A stretch of 64,000 nucleotides of DNA, from assembly GCA_950106755.1 (NCBI GenBank), contig OX467089.1:20131345-20195344 (forward strand). The letters run 5' to 3'. Position numbers and translations under genes: made by a program. The stretch is from Climacium dendroides (lineage: Eukaryota > Streptophyta > Bryopsida > Hypnales > Climaciaceae). The notes under the pieces are model-generated. The model saw only the letters and a program-made list of their open reading frames with translations. It did no database searches and was not told where the DNA came from. The first letter of the stretch is position 1. Each line of letters begins with the position of its first letter. Of this stretch, positions 19,766 through 33,639 are shown in pieces.

Positions 19766-22700
19766 ATTGGATAGCAACATATTTTTTATGGTCTTTTGAT
19801 GCTTAGCTATGATCAGATTACAAATTGTTTAGAAATCCTTTAAAAATGTTGAGCAAAGAAAAAAAGATTTAATCACAATAATTTATATATAGAGAGAGAG
19901 AAGATTTTATTCTTGTCACCCCAGTTCTGGGTACTTTCTGGCATTTCAAGTCATAACAATGTTTATATAAGTCATTAGATTTAATGCATACTTTCATATT
20001 GTTAATCTCTACAACATGCTTGTAGTCCAGGTCTTTTTGTTTTTCTATTGATCATACCATAATTAAGCACCTTATCAGTTTAACCTACTTTCAACCAAAA
20101 TATTCACAAGTCAGATAGAATCTGAATCGTTCTTTGCATGTTTGGGAGGGCGGGTGGGCACACTTAGACATAATCTAATTCGATTACTGTCATTACCAGT
20201 ACCGGTAAGCAATATATATTAGTTAGAGTGGTTTCGTAACCCTGATACCACCCCAGTGAAGATATCATCTGCTAATCAGATCAGTTATGCAATTGTGCTG
20301 AAAACCAGTTATTGATTAAGAATCAAAACCAGACCAAAGTCACTATTTACGAAACTATGCTTGAGACCAGTTTTGCAATAAGAGCCGAAACCAGACTAGA
20401 ATCTCTTTTTACGATACAGTATTGCTTCTGTACGTCTCGAGACTATATGTAATTTGCAAATTATCACGTCAAATAATCAATGATCACTAGTGCAACACAG
20501 ATTACGAGCTAATAGCTAATCTTCAAGGCAAGAAATATCTTGCTCATATACGAATGTTGTCAAATCTTGAGAAGACAAGCCTCACGTGCACCCATAATTG
20601 AAAAACAAACACAAAGTTAGTTCCAGACCGTATGCAAGGTGTCTTAAGCTTGTCTCCAAGTTGTTACCCTAGCCAAAGATTTGATCACATAAGCATTTCT
20701 GAAATATTGAATTCATGCTGGAATCCACATCAAAAAACAATGAATTACTACAACAACGCAGATCAATCTATGCAAAATATATACTCATCTCATCTCCAGG
20801 TGATCAACAAACGAAACATGTGCATTCATATGCGTATCCATGGTCGCAACAGAGAATTACGGCAGGGCCACACGATGACGACCAAAACTCTTGGTGCGCT
20901 CCAAGAAGCTCCAAGCGCAATAGTACACGCAGCTGTGAGATGTCAGGATGTCACTGCAGGCGTTTGTACATTAAGAGCGGCGGGTCGATATCATCTTGCT
21001 GTACTAGTAATGCAGAACATGAGGGCCCACATTTCTTTTGCATTGATACCCTGAGGTTTTGCAAAATATCTATATCCGCATTAGTTCATATCCATAAAGG
21101 AGTTCTTGGATATGGTATTTAATCAGGTACAGTATCTTTGCCTTGTGTAATAGTAAGTTATCACTGTTGGATACCTTGTTATCTTGTGGTGTGAGATTAT
21201 TTTTATTTTTCAAGAGAGCGTTTGTTATTTTGTGTATGTGCTCATTAACACATTACAATGACTCAGAGAGAGAGAGACAAAGATTTATGTAATTATGCAA
21301 GTAAGAGTGAAGGAAAAGAGTGTATCTCTAAAAACACACAAAAGTCACTCTATAACAAGTATGAAGAGAAGGAGAAAATTCCTTGAAACTCATAGAAGTT
21401 GCTCCACAACTAGTATAAAGGAAAGTAGAAAATTGTTGAATCAAATTTCTAAATTCACCTTATGAGGTCATCATTCAATCTCTGACTAGTAAACTTCTTG
21501 TAAAATTCATCAATGCACATCTTAGTAAGCATTTTCATTGTACAAGTTCTACTGAAAAAATAAACTAATTTTCTATAACATAATGAAATGTATAACAAAG
21601 AAGTATAGAATCCATCAATAGAAAAATCCATCAAGGATTTTTTACCAGCTCATAAGGTGAGTAGTTGTTGGTTGAATGACTTTTCATGAGTCTATTCATA
21701 TATTTTATTCTACCAGAAAGGTAATCTTTGTCCAAAACCATCACAACTTAGTGAAGAATATGGTCACAAGGCAAATTTCTTTACTAGTTTTTTGATCATG
21801 CAAAATCGTTTCCCTTTATTAGAATGGTCTTTTGCCCATTTGATTTTTGAAATGACAAGTTAAAAGATTGAAAAGCAAGATATTGGTATATTAATTTCTA
21901 AAGAAATTGGAGGAATTTTTTCATGACTCTTGATTGATGACATTTTATACTCTCAATTGATCAAAATAAGTTGATGATTTGAATAGCTTTTATTGAACTT
22001 ACCTTTATAGTGAGAGGATCTTTTTATGAGCAAGAACTTGCCCCAATGCCACCTTTTGATTAGTAAGTGAGCAACAACCGGATTGATAAACTTTAAATGA
22101 TCCAATAGGTGGATAAGAAATGACTTTGTCTGCAATGCCCTTCTTTGTCTTCTAAGCAAGATCATGAATAGGGAGGCGGTTAATACGACAAATAGAATTA
22201 CAAGGAAGTAGGAATATGAGCTGGAAAGCAGAGAGCAAGATTGTTCAGCAGAATTCATAGCAATGGCAAAGGAAGCTTGATGATTTGAATAGCTTTTAAT
22301 GAACTTACCTTTAAAGAGCATGAATGAAAGGATCTTGGGATTATTTTGATCTCCAAAAATTAGCCACCTTTCAATCAATAAATCAATAACAATTAGATCG
22401 ATGAACTTGTACTGATAAGTGGATTGAAAACAACTTCATCCTTGACATATGTCACTTTGTCTTCACAATGAAAATGTGAGCAAGGAAATGATGAACAAGA
22501 ATGTTGACCGATGTCAGAAAGTTTTGCTATTAGGTTTGGAATAGTACGAGGCCTTTGCTATGGAAATGTTTTGTAAGTAGTGTCTAATACCCTTAAACAT
22601 CCTAAATAATGATAAACCTACCCTAAAACTTCCCTTTTTCCAAAAACCTATCTTACAATTTCTACTATACCTTAGAAATTGCCATATCTAGCTTTGGTTT

Positions 22701-23496
22701 AGCATAACTTTTGGACAGTAGTTCCAAACAACTTAAAAATTTTCTACAATATAGATCAATTAATCAAATATTAACTAGCCAAATTTCATTATTATTTAAG
22801 ATACCATAAAACTTTGTTGAACATTTTTCTACTACTGACTTCTTAACCATTCATTGCTTCTTCGACCCAATTATATTTTAATGTATAACTCCTAGATCCT
22901 AAGTTCATTGAAGATGAAATTTTGATGAAAGTCAAAAGATAAGATAAGAAAGATACCCTCAAAGTTTCATTTCCATTACACAAGATCACAATAAGAATAA
23001 GCTCCTCAAAAACGTTTTCTTTGGCTACCTTTGAATTCAAACACCCCCATTCAAAGCCTCATAACTTTTTATCCATAGTAGATTTAGATTTGAAACTTGT
23101 CATCATAGTAGATCAAGTATTCATAAACCCATATCCAAAATTTTGTATCCATTCATCACTTAACCAAAATGCAACACAAAAATTCTTCAAACCTATGCTT
23201 ACTTCAACATAAAACCACAACTACACAACTAGAACTCAAAGTGCCTCCTACAGACACACCTACATCCAAAACAAGAGAGAGAGACAAGGGACTAGCCCTT
23301 GCTTAAAGTAACAACCAAACTCCAAGATGGCTAGCCGCCAACTAACCCTAATCCTAAACCCACTAACTCAAGTATCAACTATTAATCAATCGGTTATCGA
23401 CTGGCTTCTACCAAGCTGACTAATACAAGTTCAACATCAAGCTTCTAACACCAAACTTTTTAATAATAAACAACTAGAAACATTAAACACATTTTG
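19766..23496. other. Intergenic DNA with minor repeats
   Basis: No supported gene. Seen: a GA-rich run near 19890; a two-copy degenerate tandem repeat of about 64 bp at 20299-20427 (ACCAGTT...ACCAGAC modules); a direct repeat of about 40 bp at 21970-22012 and 22276-22318 (TTGATGATTTGAATAGCTTT followed by GAACTTACCTTTA). Open frames at 20632-21122 and 21953-22378 have no recognisable domain or splice context. Confidence 0.5.
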
Positions 23497-23539
23497 CTAA
23501 TATATTAAAGACGTCATTTCAACAACTAGACAGCTTACA

Positions 23540-23690
23540 TCATGACAACAAAGAGCAAGTGCAAGTGCGTGAGCGGAGAGCAGGTAAGTGAACAAAAAAC
23601 ACGTGCATGAATGAAAAGTAGATTTGAGTGCTTGAGTGGAAAGCAAGTGTGTGATCGGAGAGCAAGAGTGTTGTGTTAAAGGCGGAAACT
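23540..23690 (+). repeat. Array resembling the MULE terminal repeat
   Basis: GTGAGCGGAGAGCAGG near 23567 and GGAAAGCAAG and GGAGAGCAAG units further on resemble the GTGAGCGG/GAGCAGGG arrays of the MULE ends. No second terminus or target duplication was found, so this may be an eroded fragment of a related element or chance low complexity. Confidence 0.35.
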
Positions 23691-24049
23691 CATGGAGATG
23701 GGGAACATAGCCATTGGTAGCTAACCCTAACCTCAATGCTCTAAGACCCTAAAATGATCCTACTATTGATAACCAACTATTTTGGGATGCTTTAGCTAAA
23801 ACCCGGGCATACCCTTGGAAGATCCTCTAATTTTCAATTTTCCTTACTTCCAAACAATGAATTTCTGTCCTCTTGTGAAAAAATAGAGCTAGTTTTTTGC
23901 CTAATTTTTTATTGCTCGATTAATTTCTACCTTCTTTCTATTTAATCCAATTTTATTGTCTTTTGATTTGAATGTCAACCGATCAAGTTACAATTTTGAT
24001 CAGCTCATCCTTGGGGTTCATCTTACACTAGTTGCTAATTCTTCTTGGA

Positions 24050-24345
24050 TATTGGATTCAACCTCAACCTCAACTTCTATATATACTATCAACTAGGAAG
24101 TTTTTCTAGAAGCTTTTGCTACTTGAAGAACTTCTTAAAAAGCTTCTACTACTTGATCTACTTCTCAAGAAGCTTCCTCTATTTTTGACCTTCTTCAAGA
24201 AATTTCTAGGAGCTTGTCCTACTTAGGGAGTTTCTCAAGAAGCTCTCATCCTACTTGGACATCCTTCCAAAACCTTCTAGAACCTTCTCAAGTTTGAAAA
24301 TCTTCTGAAGAAGCTTTCTTTTAGATTTAGCTTCTTGGAGAAGGT
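24050..24345. repeat. Degenerate minisatellite rich in heat-shock-element-like modules
   Basis: Irregular 40-50-bp repetition of AGAAGCTT, TTCTAGAA and CTTCTCAAGAAGC. It contains one perfect three-unit nTTCnnGAAnnTTC element, TTCTAGAACCTTC at 24275-24287, and several two-unit forms. No gene is adjacent. Confidence 0.6.
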
Positions 24346-26095
24346 TCTAAACTATGTTTGTGACAATCATTGTTCCAAATCAAGGTAGATATAGACGTTC
24401 CATGACTTCCATCACTAAAACTTCCACCAAACCTTTATTGTACATTCATTTGACATGAAACTAGTCTCAATGAAAATCCAACTTGACCAATCATCATTTC
24501 ACCAAAAATCACTTTTAAAATCATTGTTATTCTTTTGATCTCTTTCCTCAAAGTTGTTGCTCAAAATCTAGGCGACAATAGAGCCTCTCTGACTAAAATG
24601 GTCACCATCGCCTTGTCCTTGCTCCATATGAAGTGAACTTAGGTTTTTTTAAAAGCCAACTTGAAGTTGCACCATTCCATAAAATTTGAGCTTTAAATTC
24701 TTTGTAGTTTTTTCAATCTTGCCTTCCAAAGTTGTTGCTCTTAATCTAAGTTCTATCTCCTAACTCTAACTTCAATCCAACCTTCTCAAAACTCATGGAA
24801 ATGATTGAGTTAAACTTAATCAACAAATTTTTTAGGTTGGTACTCATTTCTAACTTCTCCTTTAGATATTTTGTTTATATACCTCCCTAAGTCTATATTC
24901 AAAGCTTTCAAATGCAAGTGCAAGAAGATAGAAGGAAAAGAAAAGCATGAAAGTCAAAAAAGGGAGAACAAGAGAGTTTGCAAATCCTATTCTCTTTCAT
25001 CTACCACGTGCCTTCATCTTGGTCTTCATTTTTTCTAGTCTTATTTTTATATCTTCTAGTCTTTGTGTTTTGTTTTGTAATTGCATTTCCCATTCCTGGT
25101 TCACTCCTAATGCTAATTCCAAGTCACAATATTTTATTTCCTAATTCTACCAATTTAACCATTTGTCTAATTTTCTTAATTTTTCAAATCATAATTAATA
25201 TCTTTTTGCTTTTAAATTTCTAACATTTTCCTAAGATTTTCTCTTCATTTTTGCATAATTGCATATTTAAAAATTCACACCATTGTTCTAAAATTTCCAT
25301 TCCTACCTATTGAAAATTAATTAGTATATGATTATTATTTAAATCCATCCAATTAATAATTTCTAACTTGCAATTTTACCTAAATTGTCTAAATTTAGGG
25401 TGGTAGCTCACAACCTAAGAAAAATCTAAACATTATATCTTCATTTTTGCAAGTTTTCTTTCACTTTCCATTCTTACTTGAACCATGTCCAATAATCATG
25501 AAGCATTGAGTGACAACACTAGTTGCATCATTGAAAAATAGACAAACTGAATTATTTTCTTAGCATACTTGGATGTACTATGAACATCCATTTCTTGTAG
25601 CTTTAGTAGTGAGTTCTTGAAAACATTTATAATCCACCCAGTTGATGCAAGCTTAAACCCCTAAGAGACTTGATTTTCTTTGGGATTATAAATGTTTTCA
25701 AGAGCTTATTGTAAGAGTTACATGCTTAAATGAAATGAACAAATGACATTCAAATATGTTAAAATAGTAGTTTTTGTTTAGTCTTCAAGGATGTGATTAG
25801 TGTGGTCACTTGGTACTTCATCAATTTCATACAAGCGAGTATGCAAGGTTCTAAACAAGTTCATATAGGAATGGAATGAGTAAAGCTATAATTATTGAAA
25901 TGAGACATTTTGGAGTCTCATATTATCTTGACCCTACATTTAGAAGATAATAAATATTTAATTATTTCAATATTGAGACAATTTGATAAATTGAGACTTT
26001 TGTATATTAAAACATTTATTAACCTTTAATTCATTCAAATGGAGGTCTGCAATAGCAAGGTAAAAATCATAAAATGTGCATTTTTGTTTCAATTT

Positions 26096-26350
26096 AATGA
26101 ATATGCCATATTTAACTACTTTTGGACTTTTCAGGGAATTTTGGACTTTGTCCAGCGGGAGATCTCCCGTTGTCATAGATATCTAAAATCTAAACTTGTT
26201 GTACATTTTTCAAACCACCTAGTCCCAAATCTATATCATATCTAGATTCCTAAAATCTATAGAAATCAAAATCTACAACTATCTTAGATGTCCCTTTACC
26301 AATTTTGGACTTTGCTAAGTCCAAAAATAGTTAAATATGGCATGAATATG
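26096..26350. repeat. Inverted-repeat structure of about 250 bp (MITE-like)
   Basis: About 30 bp at 26097-26128 (TGCCATATTTAACTA, TTTTGGACTT) is repeated in inverted orientation at 26317-26348. Extra TTTGGACTT copies lie inside. No convincing target duplication was seen. Confidence 0.65.
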
Positions 26351-28336
26351 GCTATAGAGAAGAAAACTTGCAAGAAACGAAGATTCAATCTCTAGATTCT
26401 TTTTAGGACATAATTCACCTTGCCTAAAAAATCCAATTCCAATAGGGATTCATTTATATGATAATTGTGCACATAATCAAATTGAATTAATTTACTGAGT
26501 GTTATTGGCAAGTGAAAGAGGATTCTGAATTTCCAACATGCTTTAGCAAACATTATTTGTTTGAAAATTGTATAAATAAATTATTAATTTTCAAACTATT
26601 TTTCTAGGTGTACCAAAGTGAACTAAAATTGACATTGCACTCTTGCAAGCTTTTATGTTCTAATTGAATATAGCTTGACTGTGTAATCAATATCTAGATT
26701 TCTGACTTTCAATGTGTTTGTTTCTATACAAATGGGCAATAGTAAGCTACAAGAGACTATTTTTTAGGACAATCATAGATAAAGAATGGGGCTTTAAAAG
26801 AGCCTCTAGCCTCTAGACCAATTGAATAAAAAATAATGTTTTTTTTTGCAATTTTGAATAAATTCAAAAAAATATTATTTTTTAATTTGCACTGCTGCTC
26901 CAGATCTAGCAGCCTCTTGAGGCCCCATTTTTTCCTAATGTTATTTGTACATTGTGTGTAGTATAGGACTCAATGATAGAATTTTAATTTTCAAACCATT
27001 TAAATAATTATTTTTTAATTATTACAAAATTCAAAGAACTAGTTCTTAAATTAGTTTATATATAAGTTAGAGGTTGAAATTTTAGTTTGATATAAATTGT
27101 CTTGAATACGTAGAGTTTTGAAACCTTTCATTTAATAATAAATTGACCAAATAATTGGAATACTTTGATGGCAAATAAGACATAATTTTTAATTAATTTT
27201 TTGATTTTCATTATTAAATCTACTAAGAATTCTATTACAATAGTTCATTAAAAATTTGAAATCAATCATCCAATTATTTTTGGGTGGAAATATACTTAAC
27301 CATACAAAAAATAATGATGTATGTATTTTTTATTATCCAAAAAAAATGTGGTGAAATTATCACATATTTATCAACAATAAAAATTTTGAGTTCACAACTC
27401 TATTGTTACACAACTTATTTTTCCTTTATTTAAGAAAAAAAATTACAATGCATCAATGATGCTAATGTGTGAGTATAGAAATGTGAGCATATGAACCTTG
27501 AGCATATGTATAAGTAGATATCTTACAACCATTGAAGGTGCTTAATAACATAAACACCTATAATATAGGTATTTATAACATAATTACACTATAATCATCA
27601 AAAAATTCTATACTATAGACACCTATAATATAGGTGTATAGTCTTTTAGGCTCATAGGCTCATGATTTTAGACTTACATAATAGCAAACTATCTAAAAAA
27701 AATCATATGGATTTATATTTCAAAATAGGTGTTGTGAAAGATGACAAAGTAATGGAATACCACTAATTTTATGAAATTGACATATTGGATAGTAATAATT
27801 ATAGATGCATGTACCTTATCCACTATTTATTTATGATGAGAGTATATATAACACTCTTTCATTCAATTCACCTTATAAACAAATACATGTAGGACACTTG
27901 ATTACAATTTTTGGTATTTATCTCAATAGCTATCCTAATTTGAGTATTGCATATGGTGTATTTTAGCTTGTAGGGGATATATGCCACACTATATATTTAA
28001 TTCTTGTATATGGAAATATTCCAATAAGGTAGAATTGAAGGTCTGTAAAGCGCTTAGGTTCTAAAAATGTCCTCTAACGCTAAGGCACATTTGCTTTCTT
28101 ATTACACTAGCAATATACAAATGGTATACATTTCAAGAGGTGGACATTTTTATAGCTTAAGCATGAACATTATGTTTCAACTCCAAAATCTCATAACTAA
28201 TTCTTTGAAGCTCAAAAAAATGTGAAATGACCTAAACTAATCCCAAAAGGATTTCAGGCAAGTAACTATGGTCTCAATTTTTGTCATGATTTTTAAAAAC
28301 ATTTCTTGAGGATGGAAAAACTGAATATGTTTGTGG

Positions 28337-28338
<2 letters not shown>

Positions 28339-28416
<78 letters not shown>

Positions 28417-28447
28417 TTATTTATTTATATATTTATATATTTATATA
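28339..28447. repeat. AT dinucleotide microsatellite
   Basis: About 35 uninterrupted AT units followed by degenerate TATATATTT units. The open frame through it is an Ile/Tyr artefact. Confidence 0.97.
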
Positions 28448-28559
28448 TATTTCAATTGGTGTTGAAACAAAAGTTATTCCTAAATAAGCTCAAACCAAAG
28501 GAGATCGGGTAGCCAAAAAGAATTCAAAAATTTGATTTTTTTATTTTTAAAATTATAGA

Positions 28560-29470
28560 TTCTATTCCATATAGATTCTATTTTTGTCTACATGGAAAGC
28601 TTTGATTCATTTCATTTGGATAAGTAATGTGACAATTATAGACAATCTTGTTTTGGGGCAATCTAAGCATTTAAAAAAAATACTTGTGGGATTCATTTCT
28701 AAATGCAATTTTTACAATTTCTCAAAAAAAGTTCCTCATGGTTTATTTTGCTTGCTAGAACAATCTCACCATTAGGGATATTAATAATTTAGAATTTCCT
28801 TCTATCTCTTACCTAGTTTTACTTAACAATTTTTTGAAGAATGCAAATTAATTTTTTTTGGAATTTTTTTTTTGCCTAGAATCTCAACTCAATTTTCCAC
28901 CATAAAGATTTAAAATTCAAATCTTTGTAGTACAAAAAACTTAAATTAAGAAGGTTCAAAGTTAAATAATCTAGTCTTGCAATGTGCAAAAATAAGAAAT
29001 TGTTTTAAAATGGCAAAATTTTGACATTTTGACATTTTTTTACAATTCAGACTAGGCGGTCTGAAATGTATAATTATCCTAGATTTTTGAAATTTATATA
29101 TATCATAGATGGAACTTTCCACTTAAAATCACTTAAAAACTACACCAATTCTAGATTTTTAAAATCTATATCTATCTTAGATGCTACTTTTATGATTCAA
29201 CTAGGTGATTTGAAAATAGTACATGGAATATTTCCATTTTAACAAAAAATTCCGTAAAAAAAGCTTGTTTTATTACTTTAAACATAGATATCTTGCAATT
29301 TGTGCTATTAAAATTTCTGAAATTTATTCCATACATTCTCATACTAATTAGGTGTAAGATCTTTTAGTTAGATATGAAAAAAATTAATTTTCAAATTTTT
29401 TACTCGTAGCAATAGAAATGGTAGGTTTGAATGTTTTGGGACAAAAGAAGGCCTTGGTCCTTTAGGGGTT
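28560..29470 (+). repeat. Dispersed AT-rich repeat, copy A
   Basis: Shares with copies near 32980, 37780 and (inverted) 41550 an ordered set of landmarks: GGAAAGCTTTGATTCAT, a stretch resembling CTTTAAA-ATATCTTGCAAT, a TAAGATCCTA/TAAGATCTTT block, GCAATAGAAATGG, and a final TTAGGGGTTAAA. No coding capacity found. A weaker relative lies around 31000-31330. Confidence 0.6.
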
Positions 29471-31399
29471 AAATGCCAATTCCTTTTGTCTTTCAAAGAA
29501 AATTTACTAAATAATATTTTAAGAAGAATAACCTCCCCAAATTAATTATTAGATTTCAAATGAATACTTTAAGGACCTCCTACTTTACTTTGGTGTGGTT
29601 CATAGTGCATAAGTTGAATCCAAAATATATACTAATTCTAGTAGTTTATGAATTGAAACTACACTTTTGTAAAGATGTATGTTACAATTTTTGGCAAATG
29701 GAATATTAATGCCAATTTAACAAAATTGATGTTAATAATATATTGGAGTGATGAAGCTATTTACATCCATGAATATAGACGATTCAAGAAAAATATGAAT
29801 GCAAATTCTTATGCTCATCTAAAGGGTCGAAATAGATCAATATTGTTTCAAGATTTGAAATTAGCAATTTCATTCATTGATAAAAGAAAAAATCTATCAT
29901 CAAATATTTTTTTGAGACTTTATTGCACTATTATTGAACACATCTTTGCTCAAAAATGAAACCCTCAATAGCATGGGTTCATTGCCAACTAATGATTGAA
30001 TTTTTTATTTAGAAACATACTTATTGGTTGTACACAAGGATTTCATTCCAATCATGAATACACATGCTTGAACATTTGGAAATCATTTACCTTAGGTAAT
30101 TGCACCTAATTGTATCTAAGAAGAGTCATTAGACAATTGAGCATTGTTTCTACAACTAACTAATTGCCTATCATTGTTGGATCTTATTGGTAGTAAAAAT
30201 TCAAAAGGTTATTTTGTATTATCTTTTATTCATTTTTTAAGCACCATTTGAATAAAATCCTGGTTTCATAAAGTATTGAAAATAGGTCTACCATGTACCT
30301 ACAATTTATGATTAAGGATAGCATATTATATACAAGAATTTGTAAGGTCGGTTTTAGAAAGGACTGACAATTAGATGTAATCACCATGTATAACAAATGA
30401 GTGAAATGACCTAATTCTAGGACCTCTTTTAGATATTTGAAATCTAGACCTTTTTCAGATTTTCAAATCATTTGGTTTGAAATCTATTTTTGTCCTAGAT
30501 TTTTGATATCTAGAAAAATATGGATTTCAAAAATCTAGGACAATATTAGATTTTAGACTACCCAATTTGAACTGTGAAAATGGCATAAGAAATATTGCCA
30601 TTTTAATGAAATTTTCCATATAATTATGCTTTCCTACTATGCAAATAGACTATGAAAATTTCAGCTCCAAATCATTAAATTTAGAGACACCTAAAATAGT
30701 TAAAACCCCTAAACCTCATAGTGTGACAAGTAAACAAAATGATTTCTTAATTTCTAAAAAATAAAGGATCTAATTACACTCAAGTTACACATCTACAATA
30801 AAAATTTCAAATTCACGAGGTTTATTCTTCAAAAGTTGTAGAGGATGACAAGAATGTACTTCCTCTAATTGTAACTGTAGATAGGATTGATTTTTCTTGC
30901 AATTATCCTAATGGTGCAAATTATACAATAAAATAATCTCAACATTATGATGGAAGCTCTTCAATTTTATTTTAGAACTATTATGGATTTATTTTCTCTT
31001 TCCATCTAGTCTCTATGTTTACTTAAATATTTTTTAAAGAATGAACGTCAATTTATTTTATTATGAAATATTTATAAAAAAATTTCAACCCAATTCCTTA
31101 ATCTCCACTATGAAGATTTAAACCTAATATTACTATAGTGCCAAAATTTTAAGTTAAGAGGATTCAAAGTTTGAAAACCTAATATAATGACAAGGTACAA
31201 AAAATCATCTCTTTTTACTTTGAATATTAATATCTTACAATCTAATTGGTCAAATTTTTTGAATTTTTTTCTAGAAAGGCACTATATTACAAATATTGTG
31301 TAAAATCCTCAAGTTGAATATTGTAGATGAAGAAATAATTACCTAATCGGAAATTATTCTATTAGTATAATAAGTTCGTTCCAAGGGAGACGGTCAAGT

Positions 31400-32430
31400 A
31401 GGGAATCTATGCTAATAAGTTCAATAATCCAATTTGGAAATCCATAGCCAAAAACAAGACTACAATGACATTGCACATACACACCACACCAATTCGGCTG
31501 AAATACATTTCCATTGAAATCCCAAATTGGTAATTAAATCACCGTTACAGATTCAACAGTAATATCACAAGTTAATTTTTCCATACACTCTCACAACTAA
31601 ACTTGCAAATTATTCTTTATACTCTAATTGCTATCCTAATTGGAACCAGATTTCCAACACTCTTGACATTCCAACTAGGCTCTAATAATTCTTCATTGCT
31701 TCACCTAAGCTTGATTCAACACTTCTGCTCCTATTACTATATTTCATCTTCTCAGCACAACTTCACAAATTCAACAATTAGCATCTTCCTCCATTATCTC
31801 CTGACTTAGATAATCTCCTCTCTTACTTCCTCTGCAAATAACACACACTGCCATACATTGGCACACACACATCCCGACTAGGACACAAACACAAACATAT
31901 TCACACTTCGATCCGACCCTGGATTAACTACAAACACACTTCCCAACTAGGAAATCAAACAACAAAACAAAATACACAGCCTCTCCGACTGGGACTCGCA
32001 CTAGCTTCACTTGCTGTGGGTAAAAAATGAACTCAATTTGGGACCTAATAGGACTCACAAAGACGGTTACTACTTGGAGAAGACAGCCAACTGACAACAA
32101 CCTCCAATTTGGATTTGAAACAACACCAACAATGATACCAATTTCACTCAACTCGCTAGCATTCATCCAATTCGGTTGAAAATATAATTAATTCAAAACC
32201 AAACACTAACCTAGTTGGCATTCACTATTGACTCACCAACTTGGAAAAGACAACCCACCAACCAACTAGACAACCAGACAACTTCCAATTGGAACTAAAT
32301 CATATGACCAAAACACTCAATTAGACCATAAGACAACCAAACTACTAGCAAAAGCTCTCTCATTACACCACAAAATAGCTCAAAAATTTACAAATGATAA
32401 TTCCGATTCGGTTATCTACAAATATGCAAA
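31400..32430. repeat. Degenerate repeat rich in CAACTAGG/CAATTCGG words
   Basis: About every 30-60 bp a word of the type CC(A/G)A(C/T)T(A/C/T)GG recurs on the plus strand (ACTAGGC, CGACTAGGAC, CAACTAGGA, CCGACTGGGAC, CCAATTCGG, CCAACTTGG). No gene. It looks like an old, diverged tandem array. Confidence 0.45.
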
Positions 32431-32979
32431 AAGAGAAATTTGTTTTCCTGCATTATGGATGACACTTTAATATTCTAGAAATCCAAGTAAGGTATAATTT
32501 TCATTTCGTTTTCAAATAAATTAACATTTCATCATCATCATAACATTGAATAGTTGATTTTCTTGAATTTTTCTACCAAAATACCAAACCATTTTGATGT
32601 GTACTAACTTTTGAAGGAAATTATTTTAGCCTTTAAATTTGGGGAGTAGAATATCATTCATTATGAATTTGACACTTTTAAGAGAAACAAAATTTTGAAA
32701 ATGGTTCTTTAGATTTATATATACTAAGGCCATATTTGTTATATTGAGACTTTTCGTGGTCTCATTTTCATCTTTGACTTGAAGATAAACTATTTTATCT
32801 CTTTATTAGTATTTTTATAAATAAATAACAATACCAATTTTTAGAATTTCATTTTAGAATCACTATTTGAGTATTATTTATTCTTGATTTCAATTATTAT
32901 TTTTGTAAATGAATTTATAATATCTAACATTTTGTCTCAAAATCTGCAAAAAGTCTTAATATAACAAATATGGTCATTT

Positions 32980-33620
32980 ACTTGGAAAGCTTTGAATCAT
33001 TACATTTTGATTAATGAGATGAAAGTTATAAGGAGTTCTAGTTTGCAAGTCTCCACTTTAAAATAATCTTTGAAATCCTTCATTTTACTCAATTTTTAAT
33101 ATTTTTGTAAAACATAAAAACATTGGTTGTAGATTGTTTATTACAACATTACAACCATTGGGATTGTCGTCTTTCAATTCTATAACTAAATTCTCAACAT
33201 TTTAGTATTTTGAATCATTATTTACTTTATTCCACTTGCTATTATTTTCCTATATGTTGTACAATTCTAAACAATGTGAAAATTTTCAAGTGTGTAGACA
33301 ACTTGCCTTGAAGAATGAATCCAAGGAATTACAACCCTTTTGGATATTTTTTTCATAATGATCTAACCATGTGAAGTGTAGTTGCCCCTGTTTTCACGAG
33401 GCCAAAAAAAAGGATTCTTATCACTTCAAACGCTAATATCTTACAATCTAAACAGTAAAAAAATTTGAAATTTTTTCTACATCTTCTCAAAATAGTGTAC
33501 TACAAGATCCTACGGTTTCATGTGTATAAAAGTATTCTTTTTTCTTAAATTTTGGTACTTGTACTAAAAATGGCAGTTTTGGAGCATTTTTGGTGAAAAC
33601 GTAGTCAAAAACCTGGAAGG
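32980..33620 (+). repeat. Dispersed AT-rich repeat, copy C
   Basis: Ordered match to copies A and D and, in inverted orientation, to 41550-42230: GGAAAGCTTTGAATCATT, then TTGTACAATTC, AACTTGCCTTGAAGAATGAA, ACTTCAAACGCTAATATCTT, TACTACAAGATCCTAC, TTTTGGTACTTGTA and GAGCATTTTTGGTGAAAA. Confidence 0.75.
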
Positions 33621-33639
33621 GTGAACAGAAATTGAGCAA

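Larger units (their letters stand above)
23737..28337. other. Intergenic AT-rich DNA
   Basis: No supported gene. Contains the AGAAGCTT-rich minisatellite (24050-24345) and the inverted-repeat structure (26096-26350) listed separately. The remainder is AT-rich sequence with short degenerate repeats. Confidence 0.5.

Noticed and set aside
28306..28512. Open frame of Ile-Tyr repeats
   Set aside because: It is the translation of the AT microsatellite.
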